Source: Bufo bufo
Lineage: Eukaryota; Chordata; Amphibia; Anura; Bufonidae
Assembly (NCBI RefSeq): GCF_905171765.1
Contig: NC_053392.1
Location: forward strand, 449,164,722 to 449,228,721
Direction: 5' to 3'
DNA length: 64,000 bases
Under the pieces are notes generated by a model. The model was given only the letters and a program-made list of their open reading frames with translations, was not told where the DNA came from and did not search any database. Shown in pieces: positions 30,629 to 41,890 of the stretch. Position 1 is the first letter of the stretch, and every line of letters begins with the position of its first letter. The position numbers and the translations under genes were made by a program.

Positions 30629-32555
30629 CCACCTCCCGACCGCCCATAGACTAAAAACGTCTGGGAGGTTGTTCTCTATTTCTGAATTCCCAGATCGTGT
30701 TGCATGCTGTCAGTGACAGCAGGGCAACCCTTAGAGATGGCAGGGACAGTGCCCAGGTGTCCCTGCCTTCTAGATCGCTGTATACACAGCGCTCACCGAG
30801 TGCTGTGTATACAGAGCAGGAAGCGCTATGCGCTTCCTGTTCTGGCCCGGCGGTCATGTGATCGCCTGGGCCAGGAGAGTGCAGCAGCTGTGAGGTCTTT
30901 CAGAGACCTCGATCAGCCCTGCACTGAGGATGTACAGCGCTGTACAGACTCTCTGGGGGTGTATTTCCAATGTAACTGGGGCTACTATGTCAGCCCCAGT
31001 TACAGGAGAATTCAACAGTGAAAAAAAGAAAGTGAAGTTAAATGTCCCAAAGAGGGGGACGTATGGGGGACGAAAAGTGTAGAAAAATAAAAATAAAAAA
31101 AGTGTTAAAAAATTAAAATAAAATAAAAGGTTTAACATGTAAAAAAATTCCCCAAGTAAGGAATAAAAAAAAAATTTAATATAGAAAAAATAAAATAGAC
31201 ATATTTGGTATTGCCACATGACGGCCGGCTCTATACATATATCACATTATCGACCCAGTCCGATAAACACCATAAAAAAATAAAAACTGTACCAAAAAAA
31301 GCCATTTTTGTCACCTTGCATCACAAAAAGTGCAACACCAAGTGATCAAAAAGGCGTATATCCCACAAAATAGTATCAATAAAACAGTCACCTCATTCTG
31401 CAAAAAATGAGCCCCTACATAAGAAAATCTCAAAAAAAAACATAGCTCTCAGAACATGGACACATTAAAACATAATTTTTTTGTTTCAAAAATGCAATTA
31501 TTGTGTAAAACTTAAATAATAAGAAAAAGTATACATATTAGGTATCTGCTCTATAAAAATGTCACTTGACCGAACCCCTCAGGTGAATGCTGTAAAAATA
31601 AATAAATAAAAACTGTGCTAAAACAACAAATTTTTTGGTCACCTTGCCCCAAAGAGTGTTATAATGAATGATCAAAAAAATCATATGTACCCAAAAATAG
31701 TACCAATACAACTGGAACCTTATCCCCTAGTTTCCAAAATGGGGTCACTTCTTGGGAGTTTCTACTGTAAGGGTGCATCAGTGGGGCTTCAAATGGGACA
31801 TGGCATCTAAAAACCATGTTGCGCTCCATTTCTTCTGTGCCCTGCCGTTTGCCCATACAGCAGTTTATGACTACATGTGGGGTGTTTCTGTAAACCGCAG
31901 AATCTGGGTAATAAATATTTGTTTGGCTGTTAACAATCGATGTCTTAAAGAAAAATTGGATGAAAATGGAAAATCTGCCCAAAAAGTTAAATTAAAAAAT
32001 TTGATCTCCATTTTCCTTTACATCTTGTGGAACGCCTAAAGGGTTAACAAAGTTTGTAAAATCGGTTTTAAGTAACTTGAGGGGTGTAGTTTCTATAATG
32101 GGGTCATTTATGGGGGCTTTAGGCCCACAAAGTGACTTCAGACCTGAACTGGTCCTTAAAAAGTGGTTTTTGGCAATTTTCTTAAAAAAATTAAGAATTG
32201 CTTCTAAACTTCTAAGCCTTCTAACGTCCTAAAAAAATAAAATGACATTTCCAAAATGATGCCAACATAAAGTAGACATATGGGGAATGTTAAATAATAA
32301 ATATTTTATGAGGTATCACTTTCTGTTTTAAAAGCAGAGAAATAGAAATTTAGAAAATTTGGGATTTTTTCATAAATAAAGGTGAAATATATTGACTCAA
32401 ATTTATGACTAGAATGAAGTACAATGTGTCACGAGAAAAGAATCTCTGAATGGCTTGGATAAGTAAAAGGGTTCCAAAGTTATTACCACATAAAGTGACA
32501 TATGTCAGATTAGCAAAATTAGGCCTGGTCAGAAATGGCCCAGATGTGAAGTGGT
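30629..32555. mobile_element. Non-autonomous piggyBac-like element
   Basis: Left terminus TTAA then ccacctcccgaccgccc (TTAA at 30625-30628); right end gatgtgaagtgg followed by tgaa, a probable decayed TTAA. No transposase. Internal features: gtgctgtgtatacag foldbacks near 30780-30830, a poly-A/T-rich middle, and a run near 31680-31900 with ccaaaatggggtcacttcttggg. The flanking tandem repeat resumes on both sides. Confidence 0.6.
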
Positions 32556-32865
32556 GAAATAATAGATCAAACAATTTAACAGGTTATCTCCAGGCAGTTC
32601 AAGTGTTTTTTTTTTTTTTTAAACAATAGCAATACAAGGGAGCAACGTGTGTTTTACAATATAGCTGATAGCGTTTTAAATCTCTGAGTGAAAACATGTG
32701 AAATACTGGTCCGAAATCTGTGTCAGGGCATCTCCAAACAGTTCAAGTGTTGGTCTGTGTGTATTTGTGGGGTAATAATATCATAATAGGTTGACTTCTG
32801 TTTTACACTAGAAAAAGCCATTTTTTTTCAGAATCTGCATATTTGAATGCACATAAGATATAAAA

Positions 32866-33187
32866 GGGGTTATCCAATTTCTGAAACAGCCCCCCCATAT
32901 GCCGGGCCCCTCAGATGTAATATACTTACCCCGCTCCTGGTCCCCGCACCGCCGCTGCTGCCAAAGGCAGGCGAGGACAGGGACGAGCCTCCCTAGCGTC
33001 ACCCGCGATGCTAGGGAGGTTCGCCCCCATCCCCGCCTGACATTGACTCCATCTCCCCCTGACACCGGATGTTTTCATCCATGTACAGGGAGAAGCAGCG
33101 GCGGTGTGGAGACCTGGAGCGGCGCCAGGAGCGGGGTAAGTATATTACTTGTGAGGGGCCGTTTCAGAAATTGGATAACCTTTTTAA
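32866..33187. repeat. MITE with ~25-bp terminal inverted repeats
   Basis: Left aaaggggttatccaatttct, right agaaattggataaccttttt; the inverted match extends through gaaac and gtttc, and then ccccc-rich and gtaagtatatta segments also pair. About 320 bp, G+C-rich centre, no coding sequence. Confidence 0.75.
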
Positions 33188-33891
33188 GTTCAAATACTGC
33201 ATGTTAGTGGCGCTGAAAATGCATTAATCCAAAAGTAACTTGTCAGTAGCAGTGTCTTCAGTGTGTTATGGAAAGGGAAAGACATTTTATTGCACTTCTG
33301 TCTTTAAGTTCCAGAAAACAGACTTGCAAACCGTTGCATACTTTGTGTGACTGTGCACATTAGGCCAATGTCAAGAATTTGGAAGGGTTCCAAATGAAAG
33401 ATCCAGAGCCAGGCCTTGTCCTCCCAGAACCAGAATGTGGGTAGTAGCAGCACTAGCTATTCAGCCAGAAGTAGTAGTAGTAGTAGGCTGCAGTTATTCG
33501 AACTTTGGAAAGGCACAACATTATCATTGAGAAGAAAGAGGATGATATTGTGGATTGAATGATTCACTCCTCCTCTCAGTCACATCAGGATGACGTGGAG
33601 GTGACTTTCTGAGTCTGACACTATGCCTTGGGGCCAGGGGTCACAGCCTTCCTGCTTCTCTTCCTTGCAGCCACAGAGAAGCCTTTCAGTGCTGTACTCT
33701 CTGTCTTCACTGCCCCTTCCTAGTGGGGCACCTTCTTTGTACCTAAGAAGAGGCAACAAAATTCCACCACGCCCTCCCTGTTGACTTGTGTGAGAGCAGT
33801 CACCATTTGGACTAGCATGAGGAGGAGGAGATTCAGTACACGGCTAAGGACCCCATGCATAGCTGTGTGCAAATAGTGGTACAAATAGGTA

Positions 33892-35454
33892 CAGGGAGTG
33901 CAGAATTATTAAGCAAGTTGTATTTTTGAGGATTAATTTTATTATTGAACAACAACCATGTTCTCAATGAACCCAAAAAACTCATTAATATCAAAGCTGA
34001 ATATTTTTGGAAGTAGTTTTTAGTTTGTTTTTAGTTTTAGCTATTTTAGGGGGATATCTGTGTGTGCAGGTGACTATTACTGTGCATAATTATTAGGCAA
34101 CTTAACAAAAAACAAATATATACCCATTTCAATTATTTATTTTTACCAGTGAAACCAATATAACATCTCAACATTCACAAATATACATTTCTGACATTCA
34201 AAAACAAAACAAAAACAAATTAGTGACCAATATAGCTACCTTTCTTTGCAAGGACACTCAAAAGCCTGCCATCCATGGATTCTGTCAGTGTTTTGATCTG
34301 TTCACCATCAACATTGCGTGCAGCAGCAACCACAGCCTCCCAGACACTGTTCAGAGAGGTGTACTGTTTTCCCTCCTTGTAAATCTCACATTTGATGATG
34401 GACCACAGGTTCTCAATGAGGTTCAGATCAGGTGAACAAGGAGGCCATGTCATTAGATTTTCTTCTTTTATACCCTTTCTTGCCAGCCACGCTGTGGAGT
34501 ACTTGGACGCGTGTGATGGAGCATTGTCCTGCATGAAAATCATGTTTTTCTTGAAGGATGCAGACTTCTTCCTGTACCACTGCTTGAAGAAGGTGTCTTC
34601 CAGAAACTGGCAGTAGGACTGGGAGTTGAGCTTGACTCCATCCTCAACCCGAAAAGGCCCCACAAGCTCATCTTTGATGATACCAGCCCAAACCAGTACT
34701 CCACCTCCACCTTGCTGGCGTCTGAGTCGGACTGGAGCTCTCTGCCCTTTACCAATCCAGCCACGGGCCCATCCATCTGGCCCATCAAGACTCACTCTCA
34801 TTTCATCAGTCCATAAAACCTTAGAAAAATCAGTCTTGAGATATTTCTTGGCCCAGTCTTGACGTTTCAGCTTGTGTGTCTTGTTCAGTGGTGGTCGTCT
34901 TTCAGCCTTTCTTACCTTGGCCATGTCTCTGAGTATTGCACACCTTGTGCTTTTGGGCACTCCAGTGATGTTGCAGCTCTGAAATATGGCCAAACTGGTG
35001 GCAAGTGGCATCTTGGCAGCTGCACGCTTGACTTTTCTCAGTTCATGGGCAGTTATTTTGCGCCTTGGTTTTTCCACACGCTTCTTGCGACCCTGTTGAC
35101 TATTTTGAATGAAACGCTTGATTGTTCGATGATCACGCTTCAGAAGCTTTGCAATTTTAAGAGTGCTGCATCCCTCTGCAAGATATCTCACTATTTTTGA
35201 CTTTTCTGAGCCTGTCAAGTCCTTCTTTTGACCCATTTTGCCAAAGGAAAGGAAGTTGCCTAATAATTATGCACATCTGATATAGGGTGTTGATGTCATT
35301 AGACCACACCCCTTCTCATTACAGAGATGCACATCACCTAATATGCTTAATTGGTAGTAGGCTTTCGAGCCTATACAGCTTGGAGTAAGACAACATGCAT
35401 AAAGAGGATGATGTGGTCAAAATACTCATTTGCCTAATAATTCTGCACGTAGTG
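33892..35454 (-). mobile_element. Complete DD37E Tc1/mariner element (TRT-like)
   Basis: 1563 bp with TA at 33890-33891 and 35455-35456. IR/DR ends: four copies of TGCCTAATAATTNTGCAC at 33898-33915, 34082-34099, 35257-35274 and 35431-35448, in inverted orientation between the two ends. The outermost bases differ (cagggagtgcag against CACTACGTGCAG), a possible weak point for activity. Encodes an intact transposase. Confidence 0.93.
34220..35236 (-). CDS. Tc1-like DD37E transposase, intact
   Basis: 338 residues, ATG at 35236-35234, stop at 34222-34220, no interruptions; full length for the family. The N-terminal DNA-binding part has two helix-turn-helix units (residues about 8-50, IVRYLAEGCSTLKIAKLLKR, and about 60-110, KITAHELRKVKRAAAKMP) with a basic linker that could act as a nuclear signal (GRKKRVEKPRRK). 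DDE core: VLWTDEMRVSLDG, FMQDNAPSH, SPDLNLIENLW. The second Asp and the Glu are separated by 37 residues, the DD37E (TRT) spacing rather than the common 34. The GGGG loop is GGGGVLVWAG. The protein would bind the element ends, cut, and insert at TA. The best candidate for a still functional protein in this window; activity is not shown. Confidence 0.93.
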   Translation of the reverse strand: MGQKKDLTGSEKSKIVRYLAEGCSTLKIAKLLKRDHRTIKRFIQNSQQGRKKRVEKPRRKITAHELRKVKRAAAKMPLATSLAIFQSCNITGVPKSTRCAILRDMAKVRKAERRPPLNKTHKLKRQDWAKKYLKTDFSKVLWTDEMRVSLDGPDGWARGWIGKGQRAPVRLRRQQGGGGVLVWAGIIKDELVGPFRVEDGVKLNSQSYCQFLEDTFFKQWYRKKSASFKKNMIFMQDNAPSHASKYSTAWLARKGIKEENLMTWPPCSPDLNLIENLWSIIKCEIYKEGKQYTSLNSVWEAVVAAARNVDGEQIKTLTESMDGRLLSVLAKKGSYIGH

Positions 35455-36620
35455 TATTGATTGGCGGTGAGGGCAGCGACAGTCGTAGTCGGGGCAAATG
35501 CAGAGCAGGGGAGTCATTGTATTTCAATGTTTTTTTGCGGCAGTGGTGAGGAATCTCCACAGAAACAAGTCCAGCTCCTTTTGACCCCCCAATTATGTTG
35601 GCCTGGAGCACCATACAAGGCACTTTTTCGCCTCCTCCTCTATGGAGCAACTACAGGGTACAGCATTGCTCCCACTCCCCCTCCTTCCTAACACATGTAT
35701 CAAGTCAAGCGTTACATGTGGTGTTGCAGCTGATCATCCTGGGTGAGAATAGCCACATAGGCGAACAGTTACTAAAGTATATCAAGCAGCAAACTTTCCA
35801 CAGGCTGTCACCCCACCAACACTAACTGGAAAAGGTGGTCAGCAACAATGGTCTCAACATTGTAGCCACGCTGAACATGTGGGAAATAACACTTGCTCTA
35901 TGCATGGCATACATCATTAACCTAGTCGCGCAACACTATTTTAAAAAGTACACAGGGTTGTGCAAAGTGCCAGCAATGTCCAGAAGTCTGGCCTCACATT
36001 TTTGTCATTCTTAAGTGGCGAGGAACCCTCTCCTGGACTTTCAGTGACAGAACATTCTGCCGCTACACTGCCTAATCTGCAACATTTCAACTTGCTGGAA
36101 TTCAACATTGCACATTCTAGAGTGTCTGTACGAGCAGCAGAAAGCCATGAATGATTTTGTCTTGCACCAGACCGCCTCAGCAAGGAGAATGTATTGTTTC
36201 GAGATTAAGCTATTGCATCTCATGCCCCTCATATTTATCTTAAAACAGACGCTGACGGTCATGCAAGAGGTGGACGACAACAGAAGAAGAACAGCTAACA
36301 CATCTGGCTATCCACCATGTAGCTGTTGGAGACCCACAAGGAGAAACACCCATGGAGCAGAAGAAGGAGAGTGAGGAGCTGCCACTGGAGGAGGAGTTGG
36401 ATTTGGAGGATGATGATGATGACAGTGACACTGGCCACAACACCCTATAGTCTCAGTGGGCGGCGGACCTGGAAATGGCTGTCTACTCAGGCATGCTTGC
36501 CATAAAGGGGGAGCTGTATACTCACTTGTTTACACACTGGCCGGCGTATTATTGACATCAAGCAGTCTGTTGATTACAGGATAGCCATGCTTTTAGACCA
36601 CTGCTATTAAAGCAAAATGG

Positions 36621-38510
36621 GGAAATGTTTTCTTTGCTCCTCAAGAAGACATCAATGTGGTCAGGGCAGGTCAGGCAGCAAAGGGTGAAATCCATGAAAC
36701 AAGCAGAGATTGGTACACAAACCAAGACAACATACCTTTGCAGGACTCTAGCTATCTAGAACCTATTGCTCAGGAACTTTGCCATAGGGGAAGGTGCCTT
36801 AAGCACCCCAGGGTAGCTGGCCATTGGCTGGGTAAGAATAGGATGCGCATGCTGACCCTTTAAGAGGGGGAGGGAGCATGCCCGAGTGCCCTTCAGGCAG
36901 TATGGTAGGGGCTTAGCCAGCAAGAAGCAGGCAACAGCCTGAGTGAAGGGAGAGAGCTACTCAGGCGGCCGGCCCACCAGGAAGAAGGAGAGAGAGACCA
37001 GTCCTTGCCGCTATAACACCTACTGTGGCAGTTAGAGTGTGGGAGGCACTTGGGCAGCAACATATAGGCTGTAGACACACTGTGCAGCCTGGGTCAGTTA
37101 ACTGTCATGCTGGTATGGCAGTACCATCACATCACAGCAGTCACTAGCAGTCTGTGTGACTTAGGGGTGTCACATAGCTGTAAATCTAATACCATTGTTC
37201 CAGCATAGCGATCATGTGCTTTTGTTAGAAACAACATCTAGGGTGAAGGGGGCATCTTTTTTTAGAGCACATATTTTCTATTTATCTTATACATATGAGT
37301 ACATTTCTGAGTCTATCATACCAGTTACCACAGCACAGTTTAAATTTCAATGTTTGTATGAAGAACAGTTTGCTGAATTAACAGTTTTAAAGGAAGAGAG
37401 AGACAGACATGTACGTGAAACAAATTCAACTAGGTAACTACTGTATTTATTAGGAAACTAAATTCCATAAGGCTAGGCACAACATTAAAAAAGGAACACA
37501 AGTTCACTATGTTCCAGGTTCAGCATCAAGCTCTAATCTTTGGCGCTTCTGGTCCCTACTGGACCAGAAGTGTGATGTTCTGTCAACATGCAAATCACTG
37601 CTGCAGGCTAATAAATGGCCTTGGTGGTGATGCATCAGGAACGGCAAATTACCACTGAGCTTTAGTGGTAATGTACCGTTCTTGCACAGGTCACTTCTGA
37701 GGCCACCGATTGACCCGCAACAATGACATGGGCGTTGATAGGACATCACACGTTCAGTTCAGTGGAGACCAAAGTAAAGGCATTGATGGGAGCTTGACAT
37801 TGCACCTGGAACACTTTGAATAGACGACTAAAGTGAATGTTTTTTGTTTTTTTTTAGTTTTACACTGTGCCTGGCCCTGCGGAATTTTGTTTACGCTCAG
37901 GGACAAACCCTTTAGGTTTTTTAATAGTCCAAAAACATTTTCACAAAATATAATGTTATTATGCAGTTGCACAGGTATGCAAGTTGAGGTTGTGATTTTT
38001 ACACTTTCATTTAAAAGACAAAGTTCTACCTTTTGTTTGGTGGACATTATTCTCCATTGATTTAGCCCCTGAGCCTTTATGACAAGGGGTTGATGAGATT
38101 CTAAAGCTCTCACTGTTATTGCTTTCCGAGTTGATGGTTACTGATGACAAGTCACCATTACAGTCAGCTTCTTCATTAATGGTTCCGTCATTATGGCTTC
38201 TGTCATAATCTTTTTTCATCCTGTGTTAAATGAGTAACACACATCTAAAATCACTATAGAATTAACTTTCTGTGCTAACATATTTATTTAAAAAGCATCA
38301 CAAAAAAAACACAACGGGGTTCATTTATCAATACTGGTGTCTGCACTGCCATGGATGTTCTTTATTTATGACGAGGCCCACACCTTATCATAAATGAATC
38401 GCATTCTCGGTAGCACATCCACAATTGATTGCACAGGGAGATGTTCTGATGATTATTGTACAGTTGTAGTGAGCTAAACTTAAAGAGAACCTTTCATCAG
38501 TTTTGACATA
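36621..38510. other. No repeat or gene recognised with confidence
   Basis: Mostly unique-looking. There is an open minus-strand stretch at 38033-38220 (see findings), preceded on that strand by an AG acceptor-like site and ending near a GT. Small foldbacks occur at 37550-37575 (tggtccctactggacca). No protein similarity recognised. Confidence 0.35.
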
Positions 38511-38514
38511 GGCT

Positions 38515-39240
38515 AATTATGGTATTACCTTGTAGGGCTGCCCCACTGATGCAATGGGTGTATATTTTTTTTCAAAACCCCCCCTCTCGTTCGTCCGCTG
38601 CGGCCCCCCGATGATTTGGCGCTCTGTATTATAATGAGCATTAAACTCGCAATGGGGAGGAGACGCAGTCTTCTGCTGTGGGTGTCTCCTTCTCCCTGGC
38701 TGTGAGCGCAATCTAATCAGAGTGGACCGCTTACAGCCAGGGAGAAGGAATCTCGCTCCTTTTCATGGCCATTTATCAGAAATGAGCGTTCTTATGAACA
38801 CTTGTTTCCAGAAATTGGCCTGTATGTTGTGCAGTGTAATAGGGACATAAAGGGATTTCCCAATAAAAATGATTTTTTTAACAAATTCTTGCAGGTTGGC
38901 CTCTGAAATGGATTTATACTTACTTGCTTCCCGCCATTCTAGTCCTCCGCACTGCCCCTGCTGTCTCCACCTTCTGGTCAAAGCACTACCGTATTTACAT
39001 CTGGCTGACTGTGGGCATAGTTGCATGCTTCTGTCCAGCCAATGACTAGCTTCAGCAGTGATGTGGCCACAAGTAGTGTTTCACCGCTGAAGCCAGTCAT
39101 TTGCTGGAGCTGTGCATGTAACCATGCCCATGGACTGCCAGGTGTAAACAGCACAGGAACCGGAAGATGAATACAGTGGGGGCAGGAAAGCATGAATTTT
39201 TTTTTTTCAGGGACCACCTGTTAAAAAAACATTTTCACTA
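38515..39240. repeat. Two foldback-type repeats
   Basis: At 38685-38755, ctccttctccctggctgt pairs with acagccagggagaaggaa. At 39035-39105, caatgactagcttcagc pairs imperfectly with gctgaagccagtcatt around gtggccac. Both look like non-autonomous DNA elements. No coding region. Confidence 0.5.
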
Positions 39241-39488
39241 AAAAACCCTTAATAACCAAATACTTTTTTTGTGATTTAGTGCAAGTACTTCAAATAGTTG
39301 TAACTTTTTTATTTGTTGGACTACCAAAATAAATTTTACAACAGTTTTTTACTTGACACATAGGGCTTCATTATATATTTTTTAGTTTTATTTGGGGGAA
39401 ACTGTACAAAACTTTTTTTTAAGTTATCGGGTCACAAGAATGCATAAGCCGCCAAGAGGACCGCGGATCCACAGCGGTCACACCAGAA
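39241..39488. other. Non-coding flank left of PLE-B
   Basis: A+T-rich, no gene or terminal repeat seen. Confidence 0.4.
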
Positions 39489-40551
39489 AGTTGAAGTAGA
39501 AGAGTCACATCAGCATCTCTGTTTTTTTTCTTTTTATTGCGAAAACTTCACAGCATGTATATAAATAAAGTGCAACATTTCGGCTGTAACCAGCCTTTAT
39601 CAAGCATAATCAAAAAGTGACATATACCAACATTAAATAGGGTAACCTCCACCCTCCTCAAAAAACATCCTCCAATAATATGCATTCACCTACAGCACCC
39701 AGCCAATCATAATTGATCACAGTTACATTCCGTCTTTTGCATATATCAGTAGTCTCACCTGTGTAGGCTTCACCATGGACTTACATACTCCCGCCCGACG
39801 TTCGCGTCTCCGCTTCCACACTGTGCAAACTCGCATTACCCAATGTTTGCATATCACCCAGGCAACCACGCTGCAAATCTCGCGGAGATCCCGCGTGAAC
39901 GCGTCACAATACGTCTCTACTCATGTCACACAGCTGGCACCGGGAACAGCCGCGCACGGATATGACATCACTATGTGTCCAGTTGCCAGGGTAATGCACA
40001 AAACTAATTGCGGACACAGTGAAAGCGGAGCTACAGGAGTAAGGGTCCATCTGCCCAATAATTCATGTCATATATATATCCACATCCAACACATTGTGGC
40101 AGGACATGTATATGACTTGGTGGTGTACATTTATTTAGGGACTAGGCATATAGTTATCACAAGCTGGTTACACATATCATTCTAGAGGATGTAGCAAACA
40201 TGATTAAAAACATTTAAAAAAATCACTAAGATTATACAGGATACGGAGGATGATCTCAATAAAGTGTTTATATATCTCCTAACTAGGGGGTCACCTTATT
40301 CAATCCCTGCCACACTAAAATCTAAATTAGCACCATGTGGTTCAAGGGATTGCAGGGTATATATCCACTTAAGTTCTTTTTTCCTTAAGATTTTTTCTCT
40401 GTCTCCACCCCTTCTAAGGAAACCCACTGCATCAATGACTCTAAAACGCTACTGATTAATAGAATGTCCATGCTCAATGAAATGTCTAGTGACTAGTTTG
40501 TCCAACGCACCTTTCCTTATTGTACTCTTGTGTTTGTTGATACTTTCTCTC
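39489..40551 (-). pseudogene. PLE-B endonuclease C-terminus and 3' region
   Basis: Minus strand from 40551: TTMKVRESINKHKSTIRKGA, LVTRHFIEHGHSINQ, then a stop and in a shifted frame VIDAVGFLRRGGDREKILRK, KELKWIYTLQSLEPHGANLD and the end of the ORF near 40300. This is the C-terminal part of the GIY-YIG endonuclease of PLEs, which nicks target DNA for priming. Downstream 3' UTR contains a hammerhead-like motif at 39606-39571 and AATAAA-type words near the end. Confidence 0.8.
39571..39606 (-). ncRNA. Hammerhead-like motif, variant core (PLE-B left arm)
   Basis: Minus strand: UGC, UUGAUAA, A, GGCU/AGCC hairpin, GAAA, U, GUU, GCA. Compared with CUGAUGA, core positions 3 and 8 are U and A, which still can pair. 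Stem III is almost absent, so self-cleavage is doubtful. Confidence 0.38.
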
Positions 40552-40567
40552 ACCTTCATTGTAGTCT

Positions 40568-41179
40568 GTGCAGAAGGAAAAAATAACTGAACCTTTTCGA
40601 TGGCGCTGTCAGCAGGAATCAGATAACAGGTAGGTATTGATAAACACAATACTTTTTATTTTCAGTCTACGCGTTTCAGGGGCGGAGAGCCCCCTTCATC
40701 AGGACAATATACAGCATAAAGAGGCATTCACATGTAGCGATTATTTAAACACAGAAATGGCACGTAAGAGACAACAGAGGTGGAGAATGGGGAGGGGAGG
40801 GAGGGGGCGGGCGGTGGGCGTGTGTGCCAGACAATGGGGAACACGTCTTCTATTGTTTAATTCCATACAGACCTATTTGCTAGTAGAATATGTTACTTTT
40901 TTCTATACAGCAAATGTGTGGTTATATTCTAGTATACATTGGAAAATGACAGGGCTGGAGTGGTCGGAATGGCCATGTTGTTGGATGTTTTTGGGTGGAT
41001 GGATCTCATACTCCTGCTTTATTGTCAGGGACCGGCAGCAGGTAGTGTAAAGCATGGTGGTTTATTTTGTTTTGTATTCAGAATGGTACAGGAGGTTGGC
41101 AAGAGGATTATTAAATGATTGACAACTAGTATATAAGGGATAATCGATCATCACAATAAATACTAAAAGAGGGATAAAG

Positions 41180-41218
<39 letters not shown>

Positions 41219-41890
41219 GTAGATAAGACCAAAAAATAGGGGGTAGGAGTGTATATAATTATACAGTGTAAAATTACTGTGTAGTCTTTTTATTATCATT
41301 ATTAGGTGCATTCCTTGCCTCATTGCACATCTTTGGAGTACCCCAAAATGACGGGTGCAGTGGGAGTTTGCAGATGTTATTTTGTTTTACTTTGTATTAT
41401 TTTATATGTAGATGTTATTTTATTTTATAGTTTCTCATATTGATAAGGGATTGAGGTAGAGGAAATACCAAGACAAATATCCTCCTGAGATCGAAAGATC
41501 AAGAGTATCCATATGATGTGATGGTGTATTGTTACTTTTATTGAAACTGTATCCATTTTTATCATGGACACAGTTTCATGTGTGTAAACTAGCAGAGATA
41601 TTTAAGCAGTGTTGTTGACCTGCCAGCATATATTGCATAAAGATAGTGTTTGTACTTGCACAGTAGGACAAGACAAAACAAAAAAGGGGAGGAAGGAAGG
41701 GGTTAAGCTAAAAAATGGTCTCATTTATTTCATTTAATCCTTGTGGCGCAAGGGTATCTAATTCGTACATCCAGTAGACTTCTCGTCGCTGCAGGGTACT
41801 AAACCGATTGTATGGGTTTTCTGGTATGTAGTCTATTGGTGTAATCTTGATTGGGTGATTTTTTCCTTCTGGTGTAGAGGCACAATGTCC
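40568..41890 (-). repeat. PLE-A inverted 5' arm (copy of the 3' end)
   Basis: Minus strand carries the endonuclease C-terminus (ASTPEGKNHPIKITPIDYIP ... YWMYELDTLAPQGLNEI) then the 3' UTR and hammerhead motif, matching 50386-51700. It includes (taa)n at about 41180-41218, which is much longer than the matching tract in the right arm (51068-51090). Confidence 0.87.
40665..40705 (-). ncRNA. Hammerhead ribozyme-like motif (PLE-A left arm)
   Basis: Minus strand: GUC, CUGAUGA, stem II AGGGG/CCCCU, GAAA, a C-G plus A-U mini stem III, cleavage triplet GUA, then GAC pairing with GUC (stem I, 3 bp). Same sequence as 51560-51600. Confidence 0.58.

Larger units (their letters stand above)
29710..32810. 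repeat. ~130-bp tandem repeat array, interrupted twice
   Basis: The word gtgaaaac(a/t)(c/t)(c/a/g)tgaaata recurs at about 29842, 29969, 30102 and 32688, and an interrupted copy runs from 30614 to 32560. Other shared words are tctccagacagt and aatagcaatacaa. A CR1-like fragment (30131-30582) and a piggyBac-like element (30629-32555) lie inside. Confidence 0.65.
33240..36620 (+). pseudogene. hAT remnant (hAT-3) split by a DD37E element
   Basis: Plus strand, heavily decayed. From about 35856 it reads NIVATLNMWEITLALCMAYI then INLVAQHYFKKYTGLCKV and SRSLASHFCHS, matching the region of hAT-1 with FLNLVVQRFVAKYPGVQDVL and ISGHFRRS. Further on, in shifted frames, come LYEQQKAMNDFVLHQTAS and IFILKQTLTVMQEVDD. 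Serine/glutamate-rich N-terminal traces lie at 33400-33600. The DD37E element at 33892-35454 interrupts it. Many stops; non-functional. Confidence 0.65.
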
